Origin: Streptomyces violens
GTDB lineage: Bacteria > Actinomycetota > Actinomycetes > Streptomycetales > Streptomycetaceae
Assembly: GCF_000717745.1 (NCBI RefSeq)
Contig: NZ_JOBH01000009.1
Coordinates: forward strand, 291,842-355,841
Direction: 5' to 3'
DNA: 64,000 nucleotides
Shown: piece after piece, positions 16,740 through 27,118 of the stretch
Layout: each line of letters opens with the position of its first letter
Position numbering within the stretch: position 1 is the stretch's first letter
Translations under genes and position numbers: made by a program
Notes under the pieces: model-generated
Told to the model about the DNA's origin: nothing
The model's input: only the letters and a program-made list of their open reading frames with translations
Database searches by the model: none

Positions 16740-19687
16740 TCGCGTGCCTCCTCGACAACGTGACTCTCTCCCGGGGCCCCCGCTCCGTCGGTGTCCGTTT
16801 GTGGGATGGTCTGTTCGGCCGTGCGCTCCGCGATCTCGGCCTCCACGTCCCGGCGGCCTTCCCGCGCGCCCTGCTGGAAGCCGCCCAGCCGGCGCCGCAG
16901 CGCCTCGGCGTTCACCCCACCGCCCTGCCGCGGCGCGCTCGGCGGCCGCTGTGCCACGACGCGGGGCGTGCGCTTGGGCAGCCCCATGTCGGTGAGCCGC
17001 CGGACGGGCGGCTCCTCCTCGGCGTCCTCGGCCCGGCTGTGCTCGGCACTGTCACCCTCGACCGGGGCCGGCGCGGCCGGGGCTTCGTCGGCGACGTACG
17101 GCGACCGGCCGACCGGTACGGCACCGGTCTCGGGGCCGCCGTCGGGGTCACCGGAGAAGTCCGGCACGCCGGTGCTCGGCGCGCCCGGGGCCTGCGCGGC
17201 CGGGGCGGTCCCGATGCCCGCCTCGTCGATCGTCCGCTCCGCGGCCTCGATCAGCGGGTCCGTGAACGGGCCCGTGAGGGAGTCCGGCAGAGGATCGGTG
17301 AGGGGGTCGGGCAGGGGGTCCGTGAGGGGGTCCGGCACCGGGCCCCTGAGGGATTCCGGCAGGGGGTCCGTCAGCGGGTCCGTCAGCGGGTCACCCATCG
17401 GAGCCGGTGCGGGCCGCTCCTGGTGCTGCGGCTGCTGGGCCGGAGCCTGCTGGGGCTGCTGCGGCTGGGCGTGCTTCGGCTGCTGCGGCTCGGCCTGCTG
17501 TTCCCGCTGCGGCGGCAGCACCCGCTGGCCGCGCGGCGGCAGTGCGTTGGAGTTGGCCTCGGCGACCGAGCCCGGGAGGGTCGGTCCGGTCTGCACCGTG
17601 CCCGGCTGCGCGGCCGCGGCCGGCGTCGGACGGGTCGGCAGGATGGACTTCGGCAGGACCACGACGGCGGTGACGCCGCCCTGCTGCTGGTCGCGCAGCT
17701 GGACGCGGACGCCGTGCCGCGCGGCGAGCCGTACGACGACGTACAGGCCGAGGCCGAGCGCCTCGTCGACCGTCTCCGAGGACGTCGCGGTCTCCGGGTC
17801 CGCCAGCCGCTGGTTCAGCTCCGCCATCCGCTCGGCGGTCATCCCTATGCCCTGGTCCTGGACCGAGAGCATCAGCTCACCGCTCTCCAGCAGCCAGCCG
17901 GAGAGCTCGACGTGGGCGTCCGGCGGCGAGAACGCCGTGGCGTTGTCCAGCAGCTCGGAGACGAGGTGGCTGACGTCGTCGGCGGCGAAGCCGGCGATCT
18001 GGGAGTGCGGCGGCAGCGACTGGATGCGCACCCGCTCGTACCGCTCGATCTCGCTGATCGAGGCGCGCAGCACGTCCAGCAGCGGCACCGGCACGGCGTT
18101 GTGGTTGCTGTGCTCGGAGCCGGAGAGGACGAGGAGGTTCTCGCTGTTCCGGCGGACGCGCGCGGCGAAGTGGTCGAGCTTGTAGAGCGTTTCCAGCCGC
18201 TCGGGGTCCTGCTCCTTCTCCTCCAGGCTCTCGATGACGGCGAGCTGGCGCTCGACGAGGCCGACCGTACGCATCGCGAGGCTGACGAACCGGTTGTTCA
18301 CGCCGGAGCGCAGCGCGGCCAGCCGCTCGGTGAGGTCGGCGCGCTCCTCCAGCAGTACGTCGCGCTCGGCGGCCAGCCGCTTGCGGCCGCTCGCCATCCG
18401 GGCGCGCTCGCTCTCGGCCTCGGCGGCGGTCCGCGCCAGCTCGGCGACCTGCGCGTGCAGCGCGTTGACGGAGCGCACGGTCTGCGCGTACTCGTCGTTG
18501 CGGCCCTTGTACTCGATGGACTGCTCGTCGGCCGGGTCCTTGGCGACCCGCGCGGCCCCGCGGCGCAGCGCGGACAGCGGCTGGGTCATCGTGCGCGCCG
18601 CCCAGATGCTGATGCCGACGGCGAGCAGCAGGCAGAGCCCGACCAGCCCGATGCGGATCTCCAGCGAGGTGACGTCGTCGTCCCGGAGCTTCGCCATCGC
18701 CTTGACCTCGGCGGTGCTCAGCGAGGACTCCACGCTGCGCATCAGGCCGACGCGGGTGGCGGTGGTGGACTCGATGCGCTTCCGGTCGAGCTGGAGGTCC
18801 AGGGGGTAGAGCCGGGGCTGGTCGGTGAGCTTGTCGAGATAGCGCTCGGCGGTGTCGACGTCGGTGCCGTTGACCGTGCGGTCGTAGCTGTCCCTGGTGT
18901 CGTCACCGGCGTTCTGCGCGAAGTCGGCGAGCGAGGCCAGTTCGCGTACGTGCGACTGCTGGGCCGCGGCGGACAGGTCGGTCTCCCGGCCCTCGCTCGC
19001 CAGCCCGGCGAGCAGCAGCGCGCGGGTCGCGGACGCCTGTTCGGTGGCGCGGGCGAGGAGCGGCAGGGCCTCGGCGTGGGAGCCGGCCGCGGTGGCCCGG
19101 GGCGGCACCCGGCGGGCGATATCGGCCGAAATGGCGTCCAGTGCCTGAATGGTGGCAGTGTAGGACTTGAACGTGGCCAGGGCGCCGCCCGCGCCGATCA
19201 GCCCCTGCTGACGGACCTTGGGCAGCGAGTCGAGCAGCTTGCCGGCGTCGCCGAACGCCGCGGTCTCCGCGGAGCTCTCCGCCGCCTCGGCGCGCAGGTC
19301 CTTGATCTGCCGGTCCACGCGGGCCCGCTGGGCCTCCGAGACGCCGCCCCCGGCGCGCGTCGTCCGGCCTCCCGCGACATACACCGTCATGGCGTCGCGC
19401 TCGTCGGCGAGGGAGTGGGAGAGGGTCACCGCGCGGGCGTTCAGCTCGCCGAGGTCGACCAGCTCCTGGGAGCCGTCCACGTCCTGCGTCGCCGAGGCGA
19501 TGACGGGCGTGCCGACCGCCATGACAGCGACGGCGACCACCGCCACGGCCCCCATGAGCCTGTTGCGCACGCGCGCGGGACGTCCGCCCGCGCGGTCACC
19601 GTCCGTACCGGACCTGGCCGGGTCGGCCGGTGTTCCCGGCTCCACCACGTCACCCCGAAGCCGCTTCTTCCGCACCGCTGCTCGCAA
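16736..19687 (-). CDS. cvnA: Conservon sensor histidine kinase (CvnA family) with repeat-rich C-terminal tail
   Basis: A 983-residue kinase from a TTG start (a GTG four codons in is an alternative). It has two membrane helices (about 45-65 and 347-365) enclosing a nitrate/sulphonate-sensor-like extracellular helical domain. A HAMP-like segment and coiled coil follow, then a KLDHFAARVRRNSENLL phosphoacceptor-like box and an ATPase domain with LLDNATAFSPP (N box), DQGIGM (G1) and GLGLYVV (G2). The last roughly 320 residues are a low-complexity Pro/Gln/Ala-rich tail with tandem DPLT/DPLP units. The first gene of a four-gene conservon, it is divergent from the PP2C-like gene. The tail may scaffold the conservon complex; this is inference. 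Confidence 0.92.
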   Translation of the reverse strand: MRAAVRKKRLRGDVVEPGTPADPARSGTDGDRAGGRPARVRNRLMGAVAVVAVAVMAVGTPVIASATQDVDGSQELVDLGELNARAVTLSHSLADERDAMTVYVAGGRTTRAGGGVSEAQRARVDRQIKDLRAEAAESSAETAAFGDAGKLLDSLPKVRQQGLIGAGGALATFKSYTATIQALDAISADIARRVPPRATAAGSHAEALPLLARATEQASATRALLLAGLASEGRETDLSAAAQQSHVRELASLADFAQNAGDDTRDSYDRTVNGTDVDTAERYLDKLTDQPRLYPLDLQLDRKRIESTTATRVGLMRSVESSLSTAEVKAMAKLRDDDVTSLEIRIGLVGLCLLLAVGISIWAARTMTQPLSALRRGAARVAKDPADEQSIEYKGRNDEYAQTVRSVNALHAQVAELARTAAEAESERARMASGRKRLAAERDVLLEERADLTERLAALRSGVNNRFVSLAMRTVGLVERQLAVIESLEEKEQDPERLETLYKLDHFAARVRRNSENLLVLSGSEHSNHNAVPVPLLDVLRASISEIERYERVRIQSLPPHSQIAGFAADDVSHLVSELLDNATAFSPPDAHVELSGWLLESGELMLSVQDQGIGMTAERMAELNQRLADPETATSSETVDEALGLGLYVVVRLAARHGVRVQLRDQQQGGVTAVVVLPKSILPTRPTPAAAAQPGTVQTGPTLPGSVAEANSNALPPRGQRVLPPQREQQAEPQQPKHAQPQQPQQAPAQQPQHQERPAPAPMGDPLTDPLTDPLPESLRGPVPDPLTDPLPDPLTDPLPDSLTGPFTDPLIEAAERTIDEAGIGTAPAAQAPGAPSTGVPDFSGDPDGGPETGAVPVGRSPYVADEAPAAPAPVEGDSAEHSRAEDAEEEPPVRRLTDMGLPKRTPRVVAQRPPSAPRQGGGVNAEALRRRLGGFQQGAREGRRDVEAEIAERTAEQTIPQTDTDGAGAPGESHVVEEARD
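17249..17396 (-). repeat. Tandem DPLT/DPLP codon repeats inside cvnA
   Basis: About twelve imperfect 12-base units encode repeats of Asp-Pro-Leu-Thr or Asp-Pro-Leu-Pro, some degenerate (ESLRGPV, DSLTGPF). The reading frame is preserved throughout, so unit number could vary between strains without a frameshift. Confidence 0.8.
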
Positions 19688-20159
19688 TCCTGTCTCGCCT
19701 GCCCACGCCGTGTGTGGCCTTGCGGACCCGGCCGATCTCCCCGGAAGGCGGATCTGCGGCGCATCCTCAGCACCTCACGCCCCCGCCGGGCAGACAGTCC
19801 GGCTGTGCGCGTCGCGATGAGGGAATGGCCCCACCCATGATCCGGAATACGACCATTTCACCGGCGCCGCGCGGTGGCCCGGCAACGCCTGCCCGGCCAC
19901 CTGAATGAGTGAACATCAATCGGAAGTTGACCATCAACTTCCGCTGTGGGGCGCAACAGTAGGCCATCGGCGGGCGGGTTTGGAGAACCGTCCGGGTCCT
20001 GGCAGGATGCCCGCCCGCATTTTACGGAGCGGCGCTTTGACCCCTCCCGGGGCCGGAATTGGCGGCGTTGGCGCGCCACGCCCCCGATTCCCCGCATTCC
20101 GGGCGCCCTTCTCCGGCTCCTCCCCCGGTCGTTCCCGTCGCTCCGGCATGCTTGCTCGC
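19688..20159. other. Divergent intergenic region, conservon / PP2C-like gene
   Basis: A 472-base non-coding stretch between the divergent starts. It holds one strong dyad (19921-19943, listed separately) and, next to the PP2C-like start, GCATGC twice (20146-20151 and 20158-20163). No credible small gene or RNA gene was recognised. Confidence 0.5.
19921..19943. promoter_or_regulatory. Perfect 10-bp inverted repeat, likely operator
   Basis: CGGAAGTTGA-CCA-TCAACTTCCG, a 23-base perfect dyad with 3-base spacer, about 235 bases upstream of cvnA and 217 bases upstream of the PP2C-like start. Its tight symmetry suits a dimeric repressor. TTGACC, a possible -35 for the plus strand, lies within it. 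Confidence 0.55.
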
Positions 20160-21005
20160 ATGCGTATCGAACTCGCCACCGAGCCCGGCGACCCCCAACG
20201 CCCCAACGAGGACTACGCATCAGTAGCGCTGCCCGCTTCCGGGCAGGGCGGCGTCCTCGTTCTGCTCGACGGCGTGACGCCGCCGCCGGAGGACTTCGGG
20301 TGCCGCCACGACGTGCCGTGGTTCACCGCGCGCCTCGGGGGCGCGATGCTCGAACTGTCCGGTTCGCTCCGCGACATGACGCTCGCCGAAGCGCTCTCCG
20401 AAGCCATCGGGCGCACCGCCGCAGCCCATCGCGACACGTGTGACCTTTCTCACAGGCGGACACCGCAGGCGACGGCCATCGCCGCGCGCTGGTCCCCTTA
20501 CGCCGTGGAGTACCTCGTACTGTCCGACTCGGCGCTGCTCATCGAGGCGCCGGACGGCACGGTCGAGGCGGTACTGGACGAGCGCCTCGAACAGCTGCCG
20601 GCCGCGGTCGGCGAGCTGCGCGCCGCGGTACGTGCGCTGCCGGAGGGCTCCGCCGAACGGGCGGCCGCGGCCCGTGAGTACGTCGCGGCGGTCGAGGCGC
20701 TGCGCAACGCCGAGGGCGGCTTCTGGACCGCGGCCGCCGACCCTTCGGTGGCGGCGCGCGCGGTCACCGGCACCGTGCCGCGCGACCGGGTCCGCTCGCT
20801 GACCGCGCTGAGCGACGGGGCCGGGCGGTGGGTGGAGGTGTTCCGCGAGGGCTCGTGGGCCGACTGCCTGGGCGTGGTGCGCAAGGAGGGGCCGCAGGCG
20901 CTCATCGACCGGGTGCGGGCGGCCGAGAACGCCGACGCGGACGGGCTGGACTTCCCGCGCGGCAAGATGCACGACGACGCGGCGGTGGTGTTCGCGGAGC
21001 TGTGA
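20160..21005 (+). CDS. PP2C-like serine/threonine phosphatase domain protein
   Basis: A 281-residue protein; the ATG at 20160 is chosen, another in-frame ATG four codons upstream being possible. PP2C motifs are partly kept: RPNEDYASV near the N-terminus, VLLDGVTPP (DG motif), ALSDGAGR late, and HDDAAVVF at the C-terminus, where acidic residues normally bind two metals. The middle segment is unlike standard PP2C, and homologues are sometimes mislabelled integrase. There is no sensor domain or membrane segment, so it is probably cytoplasmic. It is divergent from the conservon and convergent with the MarR gene. Confidence 0.72.
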   Translation: MRIELATEPGDPQRPNEDYASVALPASGQGGVLVLLDGVTPPPEDFGCRHDVPWFTARLGGAMLELSGSLRDMTLAEALSEAIGRTAAAHRDTCDLSHRRTPQATAIAARWSPYAVEYLVLSDSALLIEAPDGTVEAVLDERLEQLPAAVGELRAAVRALPEGSAERAAAAREYVAAVEALRNAEGGFWTAAADPSVAARAVTGTVPRDRVRSLTALSDGAGRWVEVFREGSWADCLGVVRKEGPQALIDRVRAAENADADGLDFPRGKMHDDAAVVFAEL

Positions 21006-21020
21006 CCGGGGGCGGCGCCG

Positions 21021-21575
21021 TCAGCCCTGGTCCCGCTCGCCTTCCTGTGCCTCACCCTGTTCCTGCACCTCGTCCTGTTCCTGCGCTTCATCCTGCTCCG
21101 GCTCTTGTTCATCGTTCAACCGATGGAGCAGGCGCGCAAGTTCGGCGATCTCCCCTCGGTCCCAGGAGGCGAGCCGGCGGGCATAGCGGTCGCGCCGGGC
21201 GCTGCGTACCCGGGTGAAGCGGGCCAGCCCCTCGTCCGTGAGCCGGACCAGGACGGCGCGCCCGTCGGCCGGGTCCTTCTCGCGGGCCACCAGGCCCAGA
21301 TCGTCCAGGGCCCGCAGCTGACGGCTGATGGTCGCCTTGCCGACGCCGAAGTAACAGGCCAGTTCGGTGGCGCGCTGCTCGCCGGCCTCGGCGAGCCGGA
21401 GCAGCAGGCCGTACGCCGAGGGCTCCAGGTCGGGGTGGACCTCGCGGGCCATCTCACCGGAGGAGGCGCGGGCGCGGCGCAGGAATACGGCCAACTCGTG
21501 TTCCAGCGACAGAAAGAGGTCGTCGATGGCGCCGGGCCGCTTCGCCGCCGCCCCGTCGGTTCCGGTGTTGTGCAC
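21021..21575 (-). CDS. MarR-family regulator with acidic Glu/Gln tail
   Basis: The 184-residue protein has a MarR winged helix (about 35-150): PSAYGLLLRLAEAG, ATELACYFGVGKATISRQL (recognition helix), LVAREKDPADGRAVLVRLT (wing with DxR). The last roughly 30 residues, after LLHRLNDEQ, form a highly acidic low-complexity tail of Glu/Gln/Asp repeats not found in typical MarR proteins, encoded by TCCTGTTCCTG-like repeats at about 21045-21100. The gene is divergent from the first GH25 lysozyme gene 211 bases away, a possible target along with its own promoter. Confidence 0.88.
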   Translation of the reverse strand: MHNTGTDGAAAKRPGAIDDLFLSLEHELAVFLRRARASSGEMAREVHPDLEPSAYGLLLRLAEAGEQRATELACYFGVGKATISRQLRALDDLGLVAREKDPADGRAVLVRLTDEGLARFTRVRSARRDRYARRLASWDRGEIAELARLLHRLNDEQEPEQDEAQEQDEVQEQGEAQEGERDQG

Positions 21576-21786
21576 GTCAGCGCCCTTTCCCGTTTTCCGG
21601 ACGATGGAAGAATTTTTCAGCGGCGGCCGATTCCGCAGCTGAGCCAGTATTTCGCAGGATTAGACCAACGGAATCATCCGGTCCCCCTTTCCGCGCCTGT
21701 TCTACGCGCGTATCGTCCTTTATGGCATGACCACACCAAGTCGGCCCCTTCCCTCCCAGGTCCCACCGAGATCTACGGAGTCACGT

Positions 21787-22656
21787 ATGCGCGTGCACAG
21801 ATCCGGCCCGGCCCGCCACCTCCGGCGCCCCACCGCCACGGTGGCCGGAATCCTCCTCACCCTGCTCGCCCTGCTCTGCGGCACCGTCGGCACCGCGACC
21901 GCCGCCGGGCCCGCCGCCACCCCCGGCCAGGACGCGCCGGAGCCCACCCATCCCGGCCAGGACTGGGCCGGCTCGCAGGTCGCCAAGCACGAGGGCGGCA
22001 CGGGGGCACCCGTCGCGCCGTCCGTCCAGGCGTCCGTGGAAGGCGTGGACGTCAGCGGCCATCAGGGCAACGTCGCCTGGTCGACGCTGTGGAACAGCGG
22101 GGTGAAGTTCGCCTACGTCAAGGCGACCGAATCCACCAGCTACATCAACCCGTATTTCGCTCAGCAGTACAACGGGTCCTACAACGTCGGCATGATTCGC
22201 GGCGCCTACCACTTCGCGCTCCCGAACACCTCCTCCGGCGCGGCCCAGGCCAATTACTTCGTGGACCACGGAGGCGGCTGGTCCAGGGACGGCAAGACGC
22301 TGCCCGGCGCGCTCGACATGGAGTACAACCCCTACGGCGCCACCTGCTACGGCAAGAGCGCAACCGCCCTGGTGAACTGGATGAAGGACTGGTTCGCCAC
22401 CTACAAGGCACGCACCGGACGGGACGCCGTGCTCTACACCTCCACCAACTGGTGGAAGCAGTGCACCGGCAACTACGCGGGCTTCGGCAGCATCAACCCG
22501 CTGTGGATCCCGCGGTACGGCTCCTCGGTGGGTGAACTCCCGGCCGGCTGGGGCTTCCACACCATCTGGCAGTACACGTCGACGGGGCCGACCGTGGGCG
22601 ACCACAACCTCTTCAACGGTTCGTACGACCGTCTCCAGGCGCTCGCGAACGGGTAA
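21787..22656 (+). CDS. Secreted GH25 lysozyme (muramidase), copy 1
   Basis: ATG 21787 is chosen for GGAG upstream and because it starts a signal peptide: RVHRSGPARHLRR, a hydrophobic core, cleavage near ATAAG. The 289-residue precursor contains a GH25 catalytic domain (about 85-285): VEGVDVSGHQG at the start, KATEST, YNVGMIRGAYHFA, catalytic DxE in LDMEYNPYG, YTSTNWWKQC and WQYTSTG. GH25 enzymes hydrolyse the MurNAc-GlcNAc bond, and Streptomyces versions often also cut O-acetylated walls. It is the first of two tandem paralogues separated by a terminator-like hairpin. Confidence 0.93.
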   Translation: MRVHRSGPARHLRRPTATVAGILLTLLALLCGTVGTATAAGPAATPGQDAPEPTHPGQDWAGSQVAKHEGGTGAPVAPSVQASVEGVDVSGHQGNVAWSTLWNSGVKFAYVKATESTSYINPYFAQQYNGSYNVGMIRGAYHFALPNTSSGAAQANYFVDHGGGWSRDGKTLPGALDMEYNPYGATCYGKSATALVNWMKDWFATYKARTGRDAVLYTSTNWWKQCTGNYAGFGSINPLWIPRYGSSVGELPAGWGFHTIWQYTSTGPTVGDHNLFNGSYDRLQALANG

Positions 22657-22662
22657 GAGGCC

Positions 22663-22738
22663 GACAGGGCTCCCCCACCGTGCCGCGCGGACCTGCGCCG
22701 GGCCCCTCCCGCAGGCCCTCGCGGCACGGCGCCCTGTC
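22663..22738 (+). terminator. Hairpin between the tandem lysozyme genes
   Basis: A branched stem: GACAGGGC (22663-22670) pairs with GCCCTGTC (22731-22738), and GTGCCGCG pairs with CGCGGCAC inside. It probably terminates or attenuates transcription after the first lysozyme gene. Confidence 0.6.
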
Positions 22739-22779
22739 TCCCCCTCCCCCTTGCGCGTCTTCGAAAGAGGCTCCCCCCT

Positions 22780-23595
22780 ATGCGCATACGCCGGTGCATC
22801 ACGCTGCTCTCCACACTCTGCACGGCCCTCGCGGTGGCCGTGCCCGCCTCCGCCGCATCCGCCTCCCCCACGTCCCCCACCTCTTCGGCCGACACCGACC
22901 GACACCACGCCGGCTCCACGCTCCGCGCCCACGAGGGCGCCGCGTCCGGCCCGGCGGCGCAGCCGCTCGCCGGGGTGGCCGGCATGGACGTCAGCAGCCA
23001 CCAGGGCAATGTGAACTGGGCAGCGGCCTGGCGCGCCGGCGCCCGCTTCGCCATCGTCAAGGCCACCGAGGGCACCAGCTACCGCAGCCCCAAGTACGGG
23101 CAGCAGTACGGCGGGTCCTACAACGTCGGCATGATCCGCGGCGCGTACCACTTCGCGATCCCCAGCTCCTCCTCCGGCGCCGCCCAGGCCAACTACTTCG
23201 TCGACAACGGCGGCGGCTGGAAGGCGGACGGCCGGACGCTGCCGCCCGCGCTGGACATCGAGTACAACCCGTACGGCGCGACCTGCTACGGCCTGAGCCG
23301 GGCGGCGATGGCCGCCTGGATCGGCGACTTCAGCAGGACGGTGCACGCGCGTACCGGGCGGCACCCGATGATCTACACCTCCACCAACTGGTGGCGGCAG
23401 TGCGTCGGTGACAACGGGTCCTTCGGCATGAACCACCCGCTGTGGATCGCCCGCTACTCGTCCTCCCCCGGCCCCCTCCCGGCCGGCTGGTCGGCGCACA
23501 CCATCTGGCAGTACTCCGACCGCGGCCGCTTCCCCGGCGACCAGAACGTCTTCAACGGTTCCCTGGACCAGCTCCGGAAGCTGGCGACGGGGTGA
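22780..23595 (+). CDS. Secreted GH25 lysozyme (muramidase), copy 2
   Basis: A 271-residue precursor with signal peptide (RIRRC, hydrophobic core, AxA cleavage near PASAASA). The GH25 domain (about 65-270) shows VAGMDVSSHQG, KATEGT, YNVGMIRGAYHFA, catalytic LDIEYNPYG, YTSTNWWRQC and WQYSDRG. It closely parallels the upstream lysozyme in length and motif order, so the pair arose by tandem duplication; signal peptides and linkers have diverged far more than the catalytic domains. A strong hairpin follows. Confidence 0.93.
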   Translation: MRIRRCITLLSTLCTALAVAVPASAASASPTSPTSSADTDRHHAGSTLRAHEGAASGPAAQPLAGVAGMDVSSHQGNVNWAAAWRAGARFAIVKATEGTSYRSPKYGQQYGGSYNVGMIRGAYHFAIPSSSSGAAQANYFVDNGGGWKADGRTLPPALDIEYNPYGATCYGLSRAAMAAWIGDFSRTVHARTGRHPMIYTSTNWWRQCVGDNGSFGMNHPLWIARYSSSPGPLPAGWSAHTIWQYSDRGRFPGDQNVFNGSLDQLRKLATG

Positions 23596-23615
23596 CTACC
23601 GTCCCCGGCACAGGG

Positions 23616-23656
23616 CGAGGCCCGGAGCTCCCGCGTGGCGGGGGCTCCGGGCCTCG
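23616..23656. terminator. Bidirectional terminator, lysozyme / lon
   Basis: A perfect 13-bp stem (23616-23628 with 23644-23656) with further pairing inside the loop, between convergent genes. Confidence 0.8.
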
Positions 23657-23666
23657 TCTCAGGGTG

Positions 23667-26075
<2,409 letters not shown>

Positions 26076-26096
26076 GATCTCCCCTTCGGCAGGCAA

Positions 26097-26117
26097 GTTG
26101 AGCTGTACTCACTCAAT
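26097..26117 (-). promoter_or_regulatory. HAIR element (HspR operator) upstream of lon
   Basis: TTGAGC-N7-ACTCAA at 26098-26116 matches 11 of 12 core bases of the HAIR consensus TTGAGT-N7-ACTCAA with exact spacing. It ends 22 bases before the lon start. HspR repression of lon is established in actinomycetes. Confidence 0.75.
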
Positions 26118-26149
26118 GGTCATGAGCCGATGAATGTTCCCCGGGCATT

Positions 26150-26166
26150 GTTCGCTGTGAGCGATC
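26150..26166 (-). promoter_or_regulatory. ClgR-type operator upstream of lon
   Basis: GTTCGC-TGTGA-GCGATC contains a perfect TCGC-N5-GCGA dyad, the core of the ClgR site. It lies about 75 bases upstream of the lon start, suiting an activator. ClgR activates clp and lon genes in Streptomyces. Confidence 0.65.
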
Positions 26167-26277
26167 AGACGCGGACGCGCGGTACGAGGCGCCCGAAAGG
26201 GACGCGCGTAAGGGGCGTACAGGCTCATAAAGTGGGGCCCGTCCGGCATCCATCCCGACTCCGGAGGCCCCGCACCC

Positions 26278-26973
26278 ATGTCAGCCCCGTACGCCACCGA
26301 CGAGACGCCCGTCACGCTGGAGCGCCGGGACGGGCCGTACGGAGAGGTCGTACTGCGGCGGCGGGGCCCGCACTTCGAGATCATCGCCAACGGGTGCTTC
26401 CTGATGGACACCTCCGACGGACGGTCGGAACGGCTGCTGATCGACGCCGCGCTCGCGGCGCTGCCCGGTGACCGCGCGCGGCCGTCCGTACTGATCGGCG
26501 GGCTGGGCGTCGGCTTCTCCCTGGCGCGCGCCGCCGCGGAGCCGCGCTGGGGCCGGATCGCGGTCGTCGAGCGCGAGGGCGCGGTCATCGACTGGCACCG
26601 CGAGGGGCCGCTGGAGGCGGTGTCGGGGCCGGCGCTGGCCGACCCGCGGACGGAGATCGTCCAGGCCGATCTGGTGGCGTACGTACGGGAGGGCGCGGGC
26701 GCGGAGACCTATGACGCGCTCTGCCTGGACATCGACAACGGGCCGGACTGGACCGTCACCGAGGACAACGGCGGCCTGTACTCCCCGGCCGGACTGGCGG
26801 CCTGCCGGGACCGGCTGACACCGGGCGGCGTGCTCGCCGTCTGGTCGGCGCAGCCCTCCCCCGCCTTCGAGGACGCGCTCCGGAATGCCGGGTTCAGCGA
26901 GGTTCGCACCGAAGAGATCCCCGTTGTCCGAGGCGTCCCCGACGTGGTCCACCTCGCGAGGAAACGCGCGTAG
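26278..26973 (+). CDS. Spermidine synthase-like (PAPT-fold) protein
   Basis: The 231-residue protein starts at ATG with GGAGG upstream. The fold is that of polyamine aminopropyltransferases: an N-terminal beta part (GEVVLRRRGPHFEIIANGCFLMDTSDG), SAM-site-like LIGGLGVGFSLA, acidic VVEREGAVIDW, YDALCLDIDNGP and the loop GGLYSPAGLAACRDRLTPGG. The gatekeeping GGGDGG and YxD motifs of true spermidine synthases are altered, so it may be a methyltransferase-like relative rather than a polyamine enzyme. It is divergent from lon across 202 bases. Confidence 0.8.
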   Translation: MSAPYATDETPVTLERRDGPYGEVVLRRRGPHFEIIANGCFLMDTSDGRSERLLIDAALAALPGDRARPSVLIGGLGVGFSLARAAAEPRWGRIAVVEREGAVIDWHREGPLEAVSGPALADPRTEIVQADLVAYVREGAGAETYDALCLDIDNGPDWTVTEDNGGLYSPAGLAACRDRLTPGGVLAVWSAQPSPAFEDALRNAGFSEVRTEEIPVVRGVPDVVHLARKRA

Positions 26974-27024
26974 CCGCGGGTCACATAGTGCCTTTACGCT
27001 GCTGCCCAGCAGTATGCGACCACT

Positions 27025-27087
27025 CAGTACAACGAGTCAGCACAGCAGTACAGCAAGTCAGTACGCCAGTACAGCAAGTCAGAACGC
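27025..27087 (+). repeat. Three tandem 21-bp direct repeats in the leader of the two-component operon
   Basis: Units 27025-27045, 27046-27066 and 27067-27087 each begin CAGTACA and contain AGTCAG. Units 2 and 3 differ at a single base. They end 32 bases before the response regulator start. The spacing of two helical turns is what a head-to-tail bound OmpR-type regulator would use. Confidence 0.8.
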
Positions 27088-27118
27088 GACCACGCACGGG
27101 GAAATTCAGGGGCGGGCG

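Noticed and set aside
27025..27087. PHO box
   Set aside because: The 21-bp units do not resemble the 11-bp GTTCACC-type direct repeats bound by PhoP.
27014..27118. N-terminal extension of the response regulator translating the 21-bp repeats (STASQ-type heptads)
   Set aside because: The frame is open and the repeats are whole codons, but the upstream ATG lacks a ribosome binding site and regulators of this family start near the receiver domain.
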